56,849 nucleotides of DNA. Origin: a virus. The DNA is taken from IMG/VR virus record IMGVR_UViG_3300025108_000058, positions 1 to 56,849 of that record, one strand, 5' to 3'. The notes under the pieces are model-generated. The model was not told the origin of the DNA. It saw nothing but the letters and a program-made list of their open reading frames with translations, and ran no database searches. Both the position numbers and the translations under genes were made by a program. Of the stretch, positions 1-8,382 are shown one piece after another. Numbering within the stretch: the first letter of the stretch is position 1; the number at the start of each line of letters is the position of its first letter.

Positions 1-611
1 CCTTTTAACTTGTCAACTGACTCTTCATCTAACCCTAACCAAGTTATTGACCCACCTCTATTATTGATATTTAAACCATAGTCAGCTTGAGAGTAATGAG
101 CTCTGTATTTATACTTAGATTTATCAACATCTTTCATAATCTCATCAAATTTTTTAATTTGATCTATTCCATCATATAAATTTATATAAAGTAGATCCAA
201 ACCTGAGTCAAATAATTGCTTTGCATACTCTGGTGTTAATCTATCACCATTTGTATTACATTCTGCTGTAGTTTCTGGTAGTTTATCTTTAAGTATTTTG
301 ATTATATCGGCAAATTTCTTATTAAGTAGGTTCTCACTAAATCCGCTATACGATACTTTTCCTTTATAGTTGTCTAAACTTAAATTATCTGCTATAGCTT
401 GAGCAGTCTCTAAAGACATATTTAAATTCCTATTAGGATAAACATTTTTATCGTGTCTAGGACAGAACACACACGTTCTATTGCATAATTCAGTAGTATT
501 AATTTCTACTGTTAGCAGTGAACTCAAAGGATTAGAGGTATCAACATTACTGAAATGTAATTTCTCTTGTTTCTTTCTATGTTCTAAAAATGTATCTTTA
601 TTTTCTGCCAT
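1..611 (-). CDS. Radical SAM protein (C-terminus cut by window edge)
   Basis: About 203 residues are visible from the ATG at 609-611 and the frame is open to base 1. Residues 43-50 read CNRTCVFC, the CX3CX2C ligand set that holds the 4Fe-4S cluster of radical SAM enzymes. A later SYSGFSE stretch matches the usual position of the SAM-contacting Gly/Glu motif. The preceding gene stops at 623-625, so the two are tightly linked. Another ATG at 621 is in a different frame and was not used. Radical SAM enzymes of this kind modify peptides, sugars or cofactors; the substrate cannot be read from the visible part. It is the last visible gene of the glycan/modification operon. Confidence 0.85.
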   Translation of the reverse strand, partial: MAENKDTFLEHRKKQEKLHFSNVDTSNPLSSLLTVEINTTELCNRTCVFCPRHDKNVYPNRNLNMSLETAQAIADNLSLDNYKGKVSYSGFSENLLNKKFADIIKILKDKLPETTAECNTNGDRLTPEYAKQLFDSGLDLLYINLYDGIDQIKKFDEIMKDVDKSKYKYRAHYSQADYGLNINNRGGSITWLGLDEESVDKLK

Positions 612-622
612 GTTTGTTCATG

Positions 623-1324
623 TTATCTTCTTGATACTGGTGTGTTAATCATAACGTTTATACTATTTGTAATTACTGTGATATTCTTTTTAATAATATA
701 ATTAGCCAGAGTTTGATGAGGGCCGATTATTGGATCTATTTTAATATCTTCTAACTCCTTTTTATAAAACACATTATCGTACATTTCAAACATTAAATCG
801 AGTGCTCTCATGTTACATAAAAAGAATCCGTCGTTTGGAGCTTGAAAATACATATCTACTGCAAGACCGTCTTTTAGGCTAATAAATGGTAACTCTAGTA
901 AGCTTATATCGGATTTAAATAGCTCGTCTAAGTGGGTTTCAACATCAGGTAAGTGTAAAAAATAATCAGCACGACAGACTATACAAAATTCTGCTTTATT
1001 CAATCGATTTTTAGTTACCTGTTTAAGGTTTTTGTAATGGTACGATATACGTGCTGCTGTAAGGTCTGTAAGTCCTTTACTGTTGTTTTTTAATCTCTCT
1101 TTTGTAAGCTCTTCGAATTCATCACGAAGTTCTTTTTCATTAACTAGTATTTTATTTTTAAATGGTAGTATTAGTTGGTTTTCTATATGAGAATTCCATC
1201 CACCTAAGTAAAATTCATAGTTATATTTTCTACTGTTTAAATAACTTTTATGGAATCTATTAAAGGCAATTATACCTCTAATCTGGCCATATAATAGTAC
1301 GGGTATGGTTTTCTTATCTGCCAT
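623..1324 (-). CDS. Putative glycosyltransferase-like protein, GQ-R / RADYF family
   Basis: A 233-residue protein that starts with a short beta-strand followed by YGQIRG and has CRADYFLH in the middle. The same two landmarks in the same order (SGQLR then SRPDILF) occur in the 260-residue product at 7600-8382, so I regard the two as distant paralogues. In that family the N-terminal strand-loop looks like a nucleotide-sugar binding start and the R-x-D motif like a metal or sugar site; this function is inferred. It overlaps the upstream nucleotidyltransferase by 11 bases and is followed by the radical SAM gene. No signal peptide or membrane segment is visible. Confidence 0.55.
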   Translation of the reverse strand: MADKKTIPVLLYGQIRGIIAFNRFHKSYLNSRKYNYEFYLGGWNSHIENQLILPFKNKILVNEKELRDEFEELTKERLKNNSKGLTDLTAARISYHYKNLKQVTKNRLNKAEFCIVCRADYFLHLPDVETHLDELFKSDISLLELPFISLKDGLAVDMYFQAPNDGFFLCNMRALDLMFEMYDNVFYKKELEDIKIDPIIGPHQTLANYIIKKNITVITNSINVMINTPVSRR

Positions 1325-2042
1325 GTAAGTAGTATTGTAAATCTTCTGGTGTGCCCATTTGGTATATATTATCGACTTGAGTAATTACTATACGTCTTCC
1401 GTCTTTAATAGCATAATTATAAACTGGTGCTACATAAAATTCATTATTAAGTCTATCATTTGCTTCTATCATCTGTTCAGCATACTTTACAAAATCAGAT
1501 CCTCTATTCCAGTAGTAGTATCCAGCAGTAGCATCATTAGAAATTTGTTTCTTTTCAGCTACTTCAGTAACATAACCCTCTTCATCTGTTTTGGCATAAC
1601 TCCATTTAGGTCCATTTCCTTTAAAGCATGGCATACCTCCATCATGTAGACTTAATCTACTAAAGGTTTCATCGGGATTATAGTCTATCATTTGGTCTGA
1701 GTTAAAACTAAGTAGAGGTACTCGATTATTAATATGTTCTTTAGCTGTAAGCAATGTACATGCTGCTCCTTCTGTAATACCTTTAAGTTTGATAACTTCT
1801 ATATTATCATGTCCTATTATTTCGTTAAATATACGAAAATCATATTGTTCATAATCTGCTTTTTGACATAAGATAATGAATTTAAAGTTCTTATCAAACT
1901 CTATATTGAGATTTTCAATAACTCTACGAATCATTGGTTTACCTTCTACATCAATGAATGGTTTAGAGTCTTTGTATCCTTTCTTTCTAAATCTCGATCC
2001 TCTTCCTGCCATAGGCAGTACTATATTAAAAAATTGTTTCAT
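1314..2042 (-). CDS. Sugar-nucleotide / NTP transferase
   Basis: The product begins with a nucleotidyltransferase signature: LPMAGRGSRF, then GYKDSKPFIDVEGKPMI, then GITEGAACTLL. These correspond to the glycine-rich triphosphate loop, the catalytic Lys region and the base-binding region of the family that makes NDP-sugars from sugar-1-phosphate and NTP. A SFNSDQMID segment fits the metal-binding Asp. I chose the ATG at 2042 (MKQFFNIVLPMAG), which overlaps the upstream gene by 17 bases. An ATG at 2066 would add eight residues and a 41-base overlap, longer than any other overlap in this operon. It probably supplies an activated sugar to the neighbouring glycosyltransferases; which sugar is unknown. 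Confidence 0.8.
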   Translation of the reverse strand: MKQFFNIVLPMAGRGSRFRKKGYKDSKPFIDVEGKPMIRRVIENLNIEFDKNFKFIILCQKADYEQYDFRIFNEIIGHDNIEVIKLKGITEGAACTLLTAKEHINNRVPLLSFNSDQMIDYNPDETFSRLSLHDGGMPCFKGNGPKWSYAKTDEEGYVTEVAEKKQISNDATAGYYYWNRGSDFVKYAEQMIEANDRLNNEFYVAPVYNYAIKDGRRIVITQVDNIYQMGTPEDLQYYLHGR

Positions 2043-2742
2043 ATATTTTTTTAGATATTCTATCACAATCCTCCGCTGTTGGGTGTCCTGTTTCGTTTTC
2101 AGTTCTATTAAAATGTAAAATTTTAGATGATTCTATTTTATTTGAGTTAAGTAGTTTTTTAATATGACTAGAATTACTATCGAACCCTACAATACAGTAA
2201 TTAAATTTTTTATACTCTAAAAAACTCTGTAAGCTAATAATTTGAGTTGAATAGAGGTTGAATAGGTCTTTTGTATAATCTTCATTATGGGTAATCATAG
2301 CTTTTATATACTCTCTTTTTGCTAAATAAATTGGTTCTATATTTTCAACTCTATCATTTGTTAATTCAGCAGCTAGTTCTTCAATTTCAATTAAATTCTT
2401 ATTTAAATAGTTAGAAGAAGTTAGTCTTCTCCGGAAGTTTAATTTAGATCCTAACCTAGGTTTTGGAAAATCAGCATTAGTTACATTTATATTCCACCCT
2501 TTATAGGTAAAGTAGTGCCTGTGAGGCCAAGTTAGACCAATCACTGCAGTTGTATCAGAACTACTTAGAGAGCTTAGATGGTTTATACTATTAAGAAATA
2601 TTGAACCCATAGATTGACCGTTAGCAGAATTATCATATAGTGTAGTATTAGAGAGCTGAGCTAACTTGTATGGCCAAGTCTCTCTGTCTTCTAGGTTATC
2701 TCCTGCGGTAAAGCTACATCCGTTTATATATAAGTTTTTCAT
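2026..2742 (-). CDS. SGNH-hydrolase-like protein
   Basis: The N-terminus reads NGCSFTAGDN, where the Ser occupies the place of the SGNH block I nucleophile, followed by TWPYKLA and a SANGQSMGS stretch (blocks II/III-like). Near the C-terminus ETGHPTAEDC carries the His expected for block V, although the usual Asp three residues before His is replaced. The same TWP/VWP-HKLA and GLTWP/GLTSP landmarks occur in the N-terminal half of the 708-residue protein at 8818-10944. The start at 2742 gives an ATGA overlap with the upstream methyltransferase stop and removes six residues from the longest frame. The family removes or transfers acyl groups, for example O-acetyl groups on glycans; that role here is inferred. 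Confidence 0.65.
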   Translation of the reverse strand: MKNLYINGCSFTAGDNLEDRETWPYKLAQLSNTTLYDNSANGQSMGSIFLNSINHLSSLSSSDTTAVIGLTWPHRHYFTYKGWNINVTNADFPKPRLGSKLNFRRRLTSSNYLNKNLIEIEELAAELTNDRVENIEPIYLAKREYIKAMITHNEDYTKDLFNLYSTQIISLQSFLEYKKFNYCIVGFDSNSSHIKKLLNSNKIESSKILHFNRTENETGHPTAEDCDRISKKIYETIF

Positions 2743-3395
2743 ATTGTTCCAATTCCACATTTATATCCGTCTTCTCTTTTAAATTCTTTAGTTTTATCTA
2801 TTCCAATCCAGCTACTTTCTACTTTATCACCAAATAAAGATTTATAATATCTTTGTTGTTGGATTCTTCCATCTATAAGAAAACTAAAATTAGTGTTGAA
2901 ATGCTCTTTTAACTTAACCATATTAGTAGACGCATTGCATTTGTATTTAGCTATATCGGGTCCATCATCTAAAACAAAGTCTACGCCTTTTAATAAATTC
3001 ATATCATGATTATAGTAGCAAGTTTGATTATCTTCAATTTTAACATCCACTAAGTACACATCACTATTAGTATAAAAACCTGAGTTTTTACCTAAGGTGT
3101 GGTATTTTTTATTATCTTCAAATGATATAATACTACCTCCGTAGTCTAGGTCTTTCAATATTGTACTCATAATTAGTGTAGTGACTCCGCTACCATACTC
3201 TACTATGTACTTAGGTTTCTTGTTATGTATATAACCTGTTAAGTACAAAGCTACAGCCATTCCAACACCAGTAAACTTACTACTCCAGTATCCGTCATAC
3301 CATAAGTCATAGTATTTAGAAAAATTTACTTGGAAATATTCTCTAAGCTCTTCTATTGTTCTATTATTATATTTTATAAACTCAAAATAATTCAT
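2739..3395 (-). CDS. Class I SAM-dependent methyltransferase-like protein
   Basis: Residues around 65-75 read YIVEYGSGVTT, a motif I glycine loop for S-adenosylmethionine. This is followed by an acidic strand end (SFEDN) that would bind the ribose and by DFVLDDGPD, typical of motif IV in O-methyltransferases linked to sugar clusters. The protein is 218 residues, normal for a one-domain enzyme. It overlaps the upstream gene by 14 bases and shares an ATGA junction with the downstream SGNH gene. It is not close in sequence to the second methyltransferase at 17053-17814. The substrate is unknown; a sugar or sugar-linked acceptor is suggested by context only. Confidence 0.65.
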   Translation of the reverse strand: MNYFEFIKYNNRTIEELREYFQVNFSKYYDLWYDGYWSSKFTGVGMAVALYLTGYIHNKKPKYIVEYGSGVTTLIMSTILKDLDYGGSIISFEDNKKYHTLGKNSGFYTNSDVYLVDVKIEDNQTCYYNHDMNLLKGVDFVLDDGPDIAKYKCNASTNMVKLKEHFNTNFSFLIDGRIQQQRYYKSLFGDKVESSWIGIDKTKEFKREDGYKCGIGTI

Positions 3396-4353
3396 ATTTT
3401 CCTAAACATTCTTTTATAGTGTCCTCAGAAGAGAGGTAAAAAGTTATTACTTTTTTTACAGTATCTACATCTAATAATAAGTAAGTATATTCATTATCTA
3501 ACTTTCTATATTCTTTAAATTTAGACCTAATGTAATACCTACTTTCCTTACTTTTTGGTAAAATAATAGGTATATCTGATTTTGATAAAGCTGTCATAAA
3601 AAATCTATGCAAACCATTACCTGGAAGGCTATTGGGCGAGTAACCTCCTAGTATAGGAAATAATAACCCATCTCTCTTTACAGAAATATAAGACAAAATT
3701 GGAAACTGAAAGTTCCAATCTTTCCATATGGTATCGTATTCTTTTATAACCTCATTTACATATTCTATATTATTCCATGCTTCGTTTGTATCTTCTATTT
3801 CTCTAACAAACTTTTTTATAATACTTGTATCGGTACCTTCTAGTGATGCTATATTATCTTCTACAATTTTATACGGTATTTCTAAGTATATATTTTCTCT
3901 AGGTGTTTCACCATTATCGACTCTATAAAAATAATCTTTCCAGTCCCACGTGCCAAATCCAGGAGAAATTTTACCGTCTCTCAGCTGAAAGTTAGGTTGA
4001 TCGGGAATAAAGTGGTTACCTTTAGTTTTAGGTTTAATATAATTTTTGTCGTAGTTCTGTGTAAATACTCTCTTACCGTAACCTTCGAATTTTATTACCT
4101 GTAAGTCTTTTATATTAGTATTTTTATGATTAAATGTATCATGTAATTTTTTAACTCTAGGGTCTGTTAATTGGTCTTCAGTAATTCTTAAAAAATAATG
4201 ACCTTTTTTTTCTAGCTCTTTACACTTATCAAAAGAAGCTATAGAATCTTTATTTCTTTTTATTACATCTACTATGTCTAGAGTATCAAAAGGTTTGAGA
4301 TCGTTAAAAAACGGTTTCCAAAAATTTACACCTGTATGTTTATGTATTATCAT
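3382..4353 (-). CDS. ParB/sulfiredoxin-fold-like protein, paralogue 1
   Basis: No known family is obvious over the full 323 residues. The C-terminal third contains an ISVKRDGLLFPIL strand pair, then GNGLHRFFMTALSKSDIPI. This matches ISVRKSGIFFPIA ... RGTHRALVFATLGYDIPI in the 266-residue product at 5889-6689, so the two genes are paralogues. The G-x-HR-(x)n-DIPI pattern resembles the GxHR box of ParB/sulfiredoxin-fold proteins, which bind nucleotides. The N-terminal 200 residues are unique, rich in aromatic and charged residues, and include a WDWKDYFYR segment. It overlaps both neighbours by 14 bases. Function is unknown; kinase-like or nucleotide-binding chemistry on a small substrate is one possibility for this fold. 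Confidence 0.5.
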   Translation of the reverse strand: MIIHKHTGVNFWKPFFNDLKPFDTLDIVDVIKRNKDSIASFDKCKELEKKGHYFLRITEDQLTDPRVKKLHDTFNHKNTNIKDLQVIKFEGYGKRVFTQNYDKNYIKPKTKGNHFIPDQPNFQLRDGKISPGFGTWDWKDYFYRVDNGETPRENIYLEIPYKIVEDNIASLEGTDTSIIKKFVREIEDTNEAWNNIEYVNEVIKEYDTIWKDWNFQFPILSYISVKRDGLLFPILGGYSPNSLPGNGLHRFFMTALSKSDIPIILPKSKESRYYIRSKFKEYRKLDNEYTYLLLDVDTVKKVITFYLSSEDTIKECLGKYELF

Positions 4354-4933
4354 TATTTATTATGATCTTATTAAATTTATCAAAAGCTTGAGCAAGACCT
4401 TTTATTGGGTAATCTTCTGATGTGATATTTAGTGTAATTACTCTTCTAATATTACTTTCTTTATTTACTACTCTATGGTAGGTAGGAACATGTTTATTAC
4501 CAGGGCAAAATATTAACCCTCTATTTTGTTTCCATTCAACTTCTTTAGAAAACTCTTTATTTTTATCTAATAAATAAGTCCCAGTACTACCGTAACAGTA
4601 AATTATAAGAGTCCACAATTTAGTATAGTGGTCCATATGTACTTCCTGTTCTACGTGAGGTCCATTTGTTAACCAGTGTACTCTTGACCAAGTATTACTT
4701 ACATCTGCATCTTCAAATGGTTGTTGTATTCTAATAGGATTGTAAATTTTTAAAATATCATTTTTGATTACACTTAACTCTCCTAAAAGTTGATGATATA
4801 GAGAGTAGTTGAATATAAACTCTTCTTCATTTGTAAAATCGTAATTTAAAATATTATCTACAACGTAATGTGTAAATGGTTTAGTACGAGGTCTATTAAT
4901 TGCATTAAAAATTTTTTGTTTATTTAATATCAT
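4340..4933 (-). CDS. 2-oxoglutarate/Fe(II) oxygenase-like protein
   Basis: The 197-residue product has VHMDHYTKLW (H99-x-D101), then a beta-rich core, then HVPTYHRVVN (H153) and an Arg-rich strand NIRRVITLNI ten residues later. This is the HxD...H...R order of the double-stranded beta-helix dioxygenases, which hydroxylate or desaturate a substrate using Fe(II) and 2-oxoglutarate. Length is at the short end for the family. The start forms an ATGA overlap with the stop of the upstream HAD gene. In this operon it could hydroxylate a sugar, a lipid or a residue; nothing in the sequence tells which. Confidence 0.6.
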   Translation of the reverse strand: MILNKQKIFNAINRPRTKPFTHYVVDNILNYDFTNEEEFIFNYSLYHQLLGELSVIKNDILKIYNPIRIQQPFEDADVSNTWSRVHWLTNGPHVEQEVHMDHYTKLWTLIIYCYGSTGTYLLDKNKEFSKEVEWKQNRGLIFCPGNKHVPTYHRVVNKESNIRRVITLNITSEDYPIKGLAQAFDKFNKIIINNDNT

Positions 4934-5238
4934 AAATTATTCTTAAAAAAATCCTTAGGGTGTATTCCTCTGTCATCTATGAATATATCTGCGTCAAAAG
5001 GTTTAAAGTAAAGGTGGTGGTATTTACATCCCCAACTTTCGAGCTGAGCTTCAGTGATAGGTCTATAATAAGCTTCTCCTCTACCGCTTTTGTTTCCTCT
5101 AGCTGTATAGTATATTATAGTGTGACCTTCGTCATACATTTTATTAATCTTTGCTATTCTATCTTCGAAAGGTTTTCTGCCTATTACAGGTCCTTCTTCT
5201 TTGCAGATAGTGTCATCAATGTCTATTACGTACTTCAT
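4930..5238 (-). CDS. Small HAD-superfamily phosphatase
   Basis: Only 102 residues. It opens with VIDIDDTIC, the DxDxT nucleophile motif of HAD phosphatases, has YYTARG (motif II Thr) in the middle and ends with ADIFIDDRG, the motif IV acidic pair. No cap domain fits in this length, so it belongs with compact capless HAD enzymes often found in capsule and LPS clusters. It could dephosphorylate a sugar phosphate made in the pathway encoded by its neighbours. It overlaps the upstream cytidylyltransferase by 23 bases and the downstream oxygenase by an ATGA. Confidence 0.75.
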   Translation of the reverse strand: MKYVIDIDDTICKEEGPVIGRKPFEDRIAKINKMYDEGHTIIYYTARGNKSGRGEAYYRPITEAQLESWGCKYHHLYFKPFDADIFIDDRGIHPKDFFKNNL

Positions 5239-5896
5239 ATATTTTTTCTACTAATTTAAAATCTAATTCTGTGTCCACATCTATCAACTCTTCTTCTGGC
5301 CAATCAATAAGGTACGGGTACGGGTCTTCTTTTGTGTTAGAAAATAGTTCCCAATTGTTGAGCATATACTCTCTTTTATAAAATACTAAAGAATGAGTTG
5401 CTTTTATAAGACTTGGACCTGAGGTTGTAGAAAGTCTGTCATTTGCTGTAAAGTTAGCAGGTGTAAGGTCGTTATTCCAAAAAAAGTTTTTTTCTCTTGC
5501 TACTGTGATAGCACTATCGTACTTGCATTCTTTAAACCAATCGATTACTGCCTGTAATTTTTTAATATCCAAAAATGGTTGACATGGATTATAGTTACAT
5601 ATGTAATCAGATTTTACTTTTTCCAAGTGTTTATACATTATAGAGTGGTGAGCATTACCGGGAGCTACTGAAGCATATTCTCTGTGTAGTATTTGCACAC
5701 CGGGTATATACCTGTCCATTATTTCATCTTCTGCTGCTGCTAAATACTTTTCTTCTACATTATTTAAATCTCTAACATTTCTCAAAGCTACATCAAGAAT
5801 ATTGTCTCCTGTGTCATTAATAGGTCTAAGGTGTTTATTAGGGCACCTAGTGCTTTTCTGTCTTGCATGAATTAAAACTGCTAAACTTTTACTCAT
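5216..5896 (-). CDS. Cytidylyltransferase of the CMP-sugar synthetase type
   Basis: The N-terminus carries HARQKSTRCPNKHL, the ARxxSxRxPxK CTP-binding loop of NeuA/KdsB-type enzymes. NPCQPFLD and a DSAITV strand follow, matching the segments around the sugar pocket. Near the C-terminus LIDVDTELDF is the family's metal-binding Asp region. Length (226 residues) is normal. The expected reaction is CTP plus an acidic sugar such as a nonulosonate giving CMP-sugar and pyrophosphate. It overlaps the HAD phosphatase gene downstream, which recalls the synthase-phosphatase-cytidylyltransferase order of sialic-acid-like pathways, but no synthase is visible in the window. Confidence 0.75.
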   Translation of the reverse strand: MSKSLAVLIHARQKSTRCPNKHLRPINDTGDNILDVALRNVRDLNNVEEKYLAAAEDEIMDRYIPGVQILHREYASVAPGNAHHSIMYKHLEKVKSDYICNYNPCQPFLDIKKLQAVIDWFKECKYDSAITVAREKNFFWNNDLTPANFTANDRLSTTSGPSLIKATHSLVFYKREYMLNNWELFSNTKEDPYPYLIDWPEEELIDVDTELDFKLVEKIYEVRNRH

Positions 5897-6689
5897 ATTT
5901 AAGTTGTTTATTTTTTAAATCTATTATTATTTTATGCGATACATTACTAAAAGAAGGAACATCAGTAGTAAGTTCAAATTTTATATTATTGTTTCCTCCT
6001 AATTTGGGGTGTTGTACAAAAATGGGGATATCATAACCTAAAGTTGCAAATACTAAAGCTCTATGCGTACCTCTAAATAAAATAACATTATCATCATGAT
6101 TAGGATAAGCTATTGGAAAAAATATACCAGATTTTCTTACTGAAATAAATTGTGATAATTTATTATCGAATCTCCAGCCAGGTCTCATAAGTCTGTGAGT
6201 ATTTAAAGGGTAATCCTCTGGATACTTTTCATCATATTTTGATTGTAATACATAACATTCGTTATCACTGAGTTTTTTATCGATGCATTCTTGCATAAAC
6301 TGTCTAAATATCTTAACCAAAGGTTCTATATGGTTATCAACTGTATGTCTTTGATTTTCTAGTATAAACTCTTTAGGTATAGTAAGATAAACCCAATGTG
6401 TCCATTTTTTACCGTAGTTAAAAAGCTTCATACTTGTAATATCAGACTTTACTCCTTGACTTTCCACTGGTATACCTTTAGGAGTATACATAAAGTGTAT
6501 TGGTTTATGTATTTCTACAGTAGGGTCATACACAGGACCTGATTTACCCTTATTGTTAGTACTTAAATCATCAGTTTTATATAGTAGTTTTTCTGTTTCA
6601 GTATACCTGTTAACTACTTCGTCATTTGATAAAATATCGAACGACTTTAAATCACTAAATGTACTGAAATAGTAGTTGGGTTTACTCAT
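5889..6689 (-). CDS. ParB/sulfiredoxin-fold-like protein, paralogue 2
   Basis: This 266-residue protein aligns by eye with the C-terminal part of the product at 3382-4353. Shared landmarks are a KKWTHWVYLTIP segment (compare WDWKDYFYR ... YLEIP), a long helix, ISVRKSGIFFPIA, and RGTHRALVFATLGYDIPI. The GTHR box followed by a helix and DIPI strand is ParB/sulfiredoxin-like. The N-terminus is polar and contains YDPTVEIHKPIHFMY. It overlaps the glycosyltransferase upstream by an ATGA and the cytidylyltransferase downstream by 8 bases. The two copies flank the oxygenase-HAD-cytidylyltransferase trio, which suggests related roles in the same pathway. Function is not known. Confidence 0.5.
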   Translation of the reverse strand: MSKPNYYFSTFSDLKSFDILSNDEVVNRYTETEKLLYKTDDLSTNNKGKSGPVYDPTVEIHKPIHFMYTPKGIPVESQGVKSDITSMKLFNYGKKWTHWVYLTIPKEFILENQRHTVDNHIEPLVKIFRQFMQECIDKKLSDNECYVLQSKYDEKYPEDYPLNTHRLMRPGWRFDNKLSQFISVRKSGIFFPIAYPNHDDNVILFRGTHRALVFATLGYDIPIFVQHPKLGGNNNIKFELTTDVPSFSNVSHKIIIDLKNKQLKYE

Positions 6690-7603
6690 AACTTTGATTT
6701 TAAATAACCTGCAATCTTTACATAACCATCCTTTTCAAAGTGGTTATATCTATAAATAGAGTTGTCCTTAAAAACACTAAATTTAGAATAGTCAAAATTT
6801 GATTTAACGTTTTGGTGAAATCCTATATTAAGCTGTTGGACTTTTTTGGATAATTTTACTATCTCTATTGAATCTCTATTATCATACAAAGCTATTAATG
6901 GAATGTGGTGTTCTACACAATGAGTAATAATACCAAGTCCTGGTCGGCTCATTATAGCTATATTTTTGGTTATGTTAAAATCTTTAGTTATATTAAAATT
7001 AAGTCCTTTAAAAAAGTTTGCGTATGAATCTAGATAATTAAGGCTAGGTTCTAGTGTTAATATTTTATCTATCTTAAATTCTGTGTAACTATTATCTTTA
7101 CACCCGAATCCGAATTGAACTTTATTTTCATATAACACTACTCCGCCGGTCTCTGCATACTTGTTTGTAATTAACAGAGGATTATGTACCTCTAATAAAT
7201 TAGAATCGTAATCAGACAACACGTTAGATCCAAATTTTGCTTTATAAACATCTTTCCATAAGAACGAACCAAGAAGAATAGCATCTGGTCTATGTTGTAG
7301 TATCCCAACTATATTATCTGATACTATGTAATCATGTTTAGTTAAAAAGTCTTTGTATTCTTCTATACCTTTAATGTAAGTCCCGAAATTCACATTAGAT
7401 TCGCTTATAGTTTTATCCCATCTAATGTTATGTAGTTTAAGCTCTACATGCTTACAGTTTTCTACCTGTCCAAGTTTTTTTACTTGAAAATAACTAGCAT
7501 ATATTGTAATATCGAAATCATTAGATAGTAATGATGCTATTTCCGATATACGTTTGTAGTGGCCATACCCATTAGAGCAGGCAAAAAAACCTATACTTTT
7601 CAT
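6686..7603 (-). CDS. GT-B fold glycosyltransferase
   Basis: The N-terminus IGFFACSNGYGHYKRISEIASLL matches the glycine-rich start of MurG and UDP-glycosyltransferase-like GT-B enzymes, where GxGH binds the acceptor and phosphate. The C-terminal half has AIMSRPGLGIITHCVEH followed by IPLIALYD. This corresponds to the donor-binding segment in which Ser-Arg-Pro-Gly-hydrophobic and the following Glu hold the nucleotide sugar. Its 305 residues are slightly short for the family. No membrane segment is seen, so a soluble cytoplasmic enzyme acting on a membrane or protein acceptor is likely. It joins both neighbours by ATGA overlaps. Confidence 0.75.
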   Translation of the reverse strand: MKSIGFFACSNGYGHYKRISEIASLLSNDFDITIYASYFQVKKLGQVENCKHVELKLHNIRWDKTISESNVNFGTYIKGIEEYKDFLTKHDYIVSDNIVGILQHRPDAILLGSFLWKDVYKAKFGSNVLSDYDSNLLEVHNPLLITNKYAETGGVVLYENKVQFGFGCKDNSYTEFKIDKILTLEPSLNYLDSYANFFKGLNFNITKDFNITKNIAIMSRPGLGIITHCVEHHIPLIALYDNRDSIEIVKLSKKVQQLNIGFHQNVKSNFDYSKFSVFKDNSIYRYNHFEKDGYVKIAGYLKSKL

Positions 7604-8382
7604 TTAGTGTACCAGTCTTGCCAGTATTTTGTCATTATTTCAAACTCATCAGGGACAAATAAGTCTAAGTCTTGCGGACAACCTTCTTTAAGTAGTATAC
7701 ATGGAGGTGCTGTACCGAAATACGGTGTAATACCATAATCACGAAAGTACTCATGCATTAGAGTACCTGGTCCCATTACGTGTATGTTCTTTTTATTGTA
7801 AATATTGTAGTCTTCAATTCCTTCTTGCCTGTAGAAATACAAATTAGAAAGTAAATCCATAGAAAAAGAATTACTGAGAAATAAAATATCATTAACGTTG
7901 TACATGTGATATTCTAAATCCATTACTCCACCGTGAGATGAATGAATAACATTATTCTCTAAATGAGGAACTTTGAAAGTCTTATTAGGGTGAAATAAAA
8001 TATCTGGTCTAGATTTCACTACTATGTCGTATATAAAATTATTTTCTATTTCGTAATCCCTCTTTAATTCTAAAGATTTGGCAAAACTGTAAAATAGTGA
8101 ACTCCAATGATCGTTTCCTCTAAAAAGATTTTGTTCTCTAGAATCTACAGACAGACCTTTTAGGTCGTATCTAACTTTAAAAGAATCTAATTCTTGTTGT
8201 GCTACTTGTCGTTGTTGATACTCTTGTGTAACTCCTGGTCTATCCCAACTGTAAGTCCACGTATGTGCAAAATAATCTACCTGTACGTGTTCTTTATTGG
8301 CTGTAGTCCAAAACCATTTCTGGTTTTCTACTCCCATTTCCCATTGTCTTAATTGACCGCTTAAGCATACAGCTATTCTCAT
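7600..8382 (-). CDS. Putative glycosyltransferase, SGQLR / SRPD family
   Basis: The product starts RIAVCLSGQLRQW, a strand-loop typical of a family common in phages and in capsule clusters. A DIVVKSRPDILF segment lies near the middle, and HVMGPGTLMHEYF near the C-terminus would fit an acceptor or metal region. Many Trp, Tyr and Phe residues suggest a sugar-binding groove. The 233-residue product at 623-1324 shares the two landmark motifs. I infer a GT-A-like transferase but see no classical DxD. It overlaps the 153-residue orphan upstream and the GT-B gene downstream, each by an ATGA. Confidence 0.6.
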   Translation of the reverse strand: MRIAVCLSGQLRQWEMGVENQKWFWTTANKEHVQVDYFAHTWTYSWDRPGVTQEYQQRQVAQQELDSFKVRYDLKGLSVDSREQNLFRGNDHWSSLFYSFAKSLELKRDYEIENNFIYDIVVKSRPDILFHPNKTFKVPHLENNVIHSSHGGVMDLEYHMYNVNDILFLSNSFSMDLLSNLYFYRQEGIEDYNIYNKKNIHVMGPGTLMHEYFRDYGITPYFGTAPPCILLKEGCPQDLDLFVPDEFEIMTKYWQDWYTK

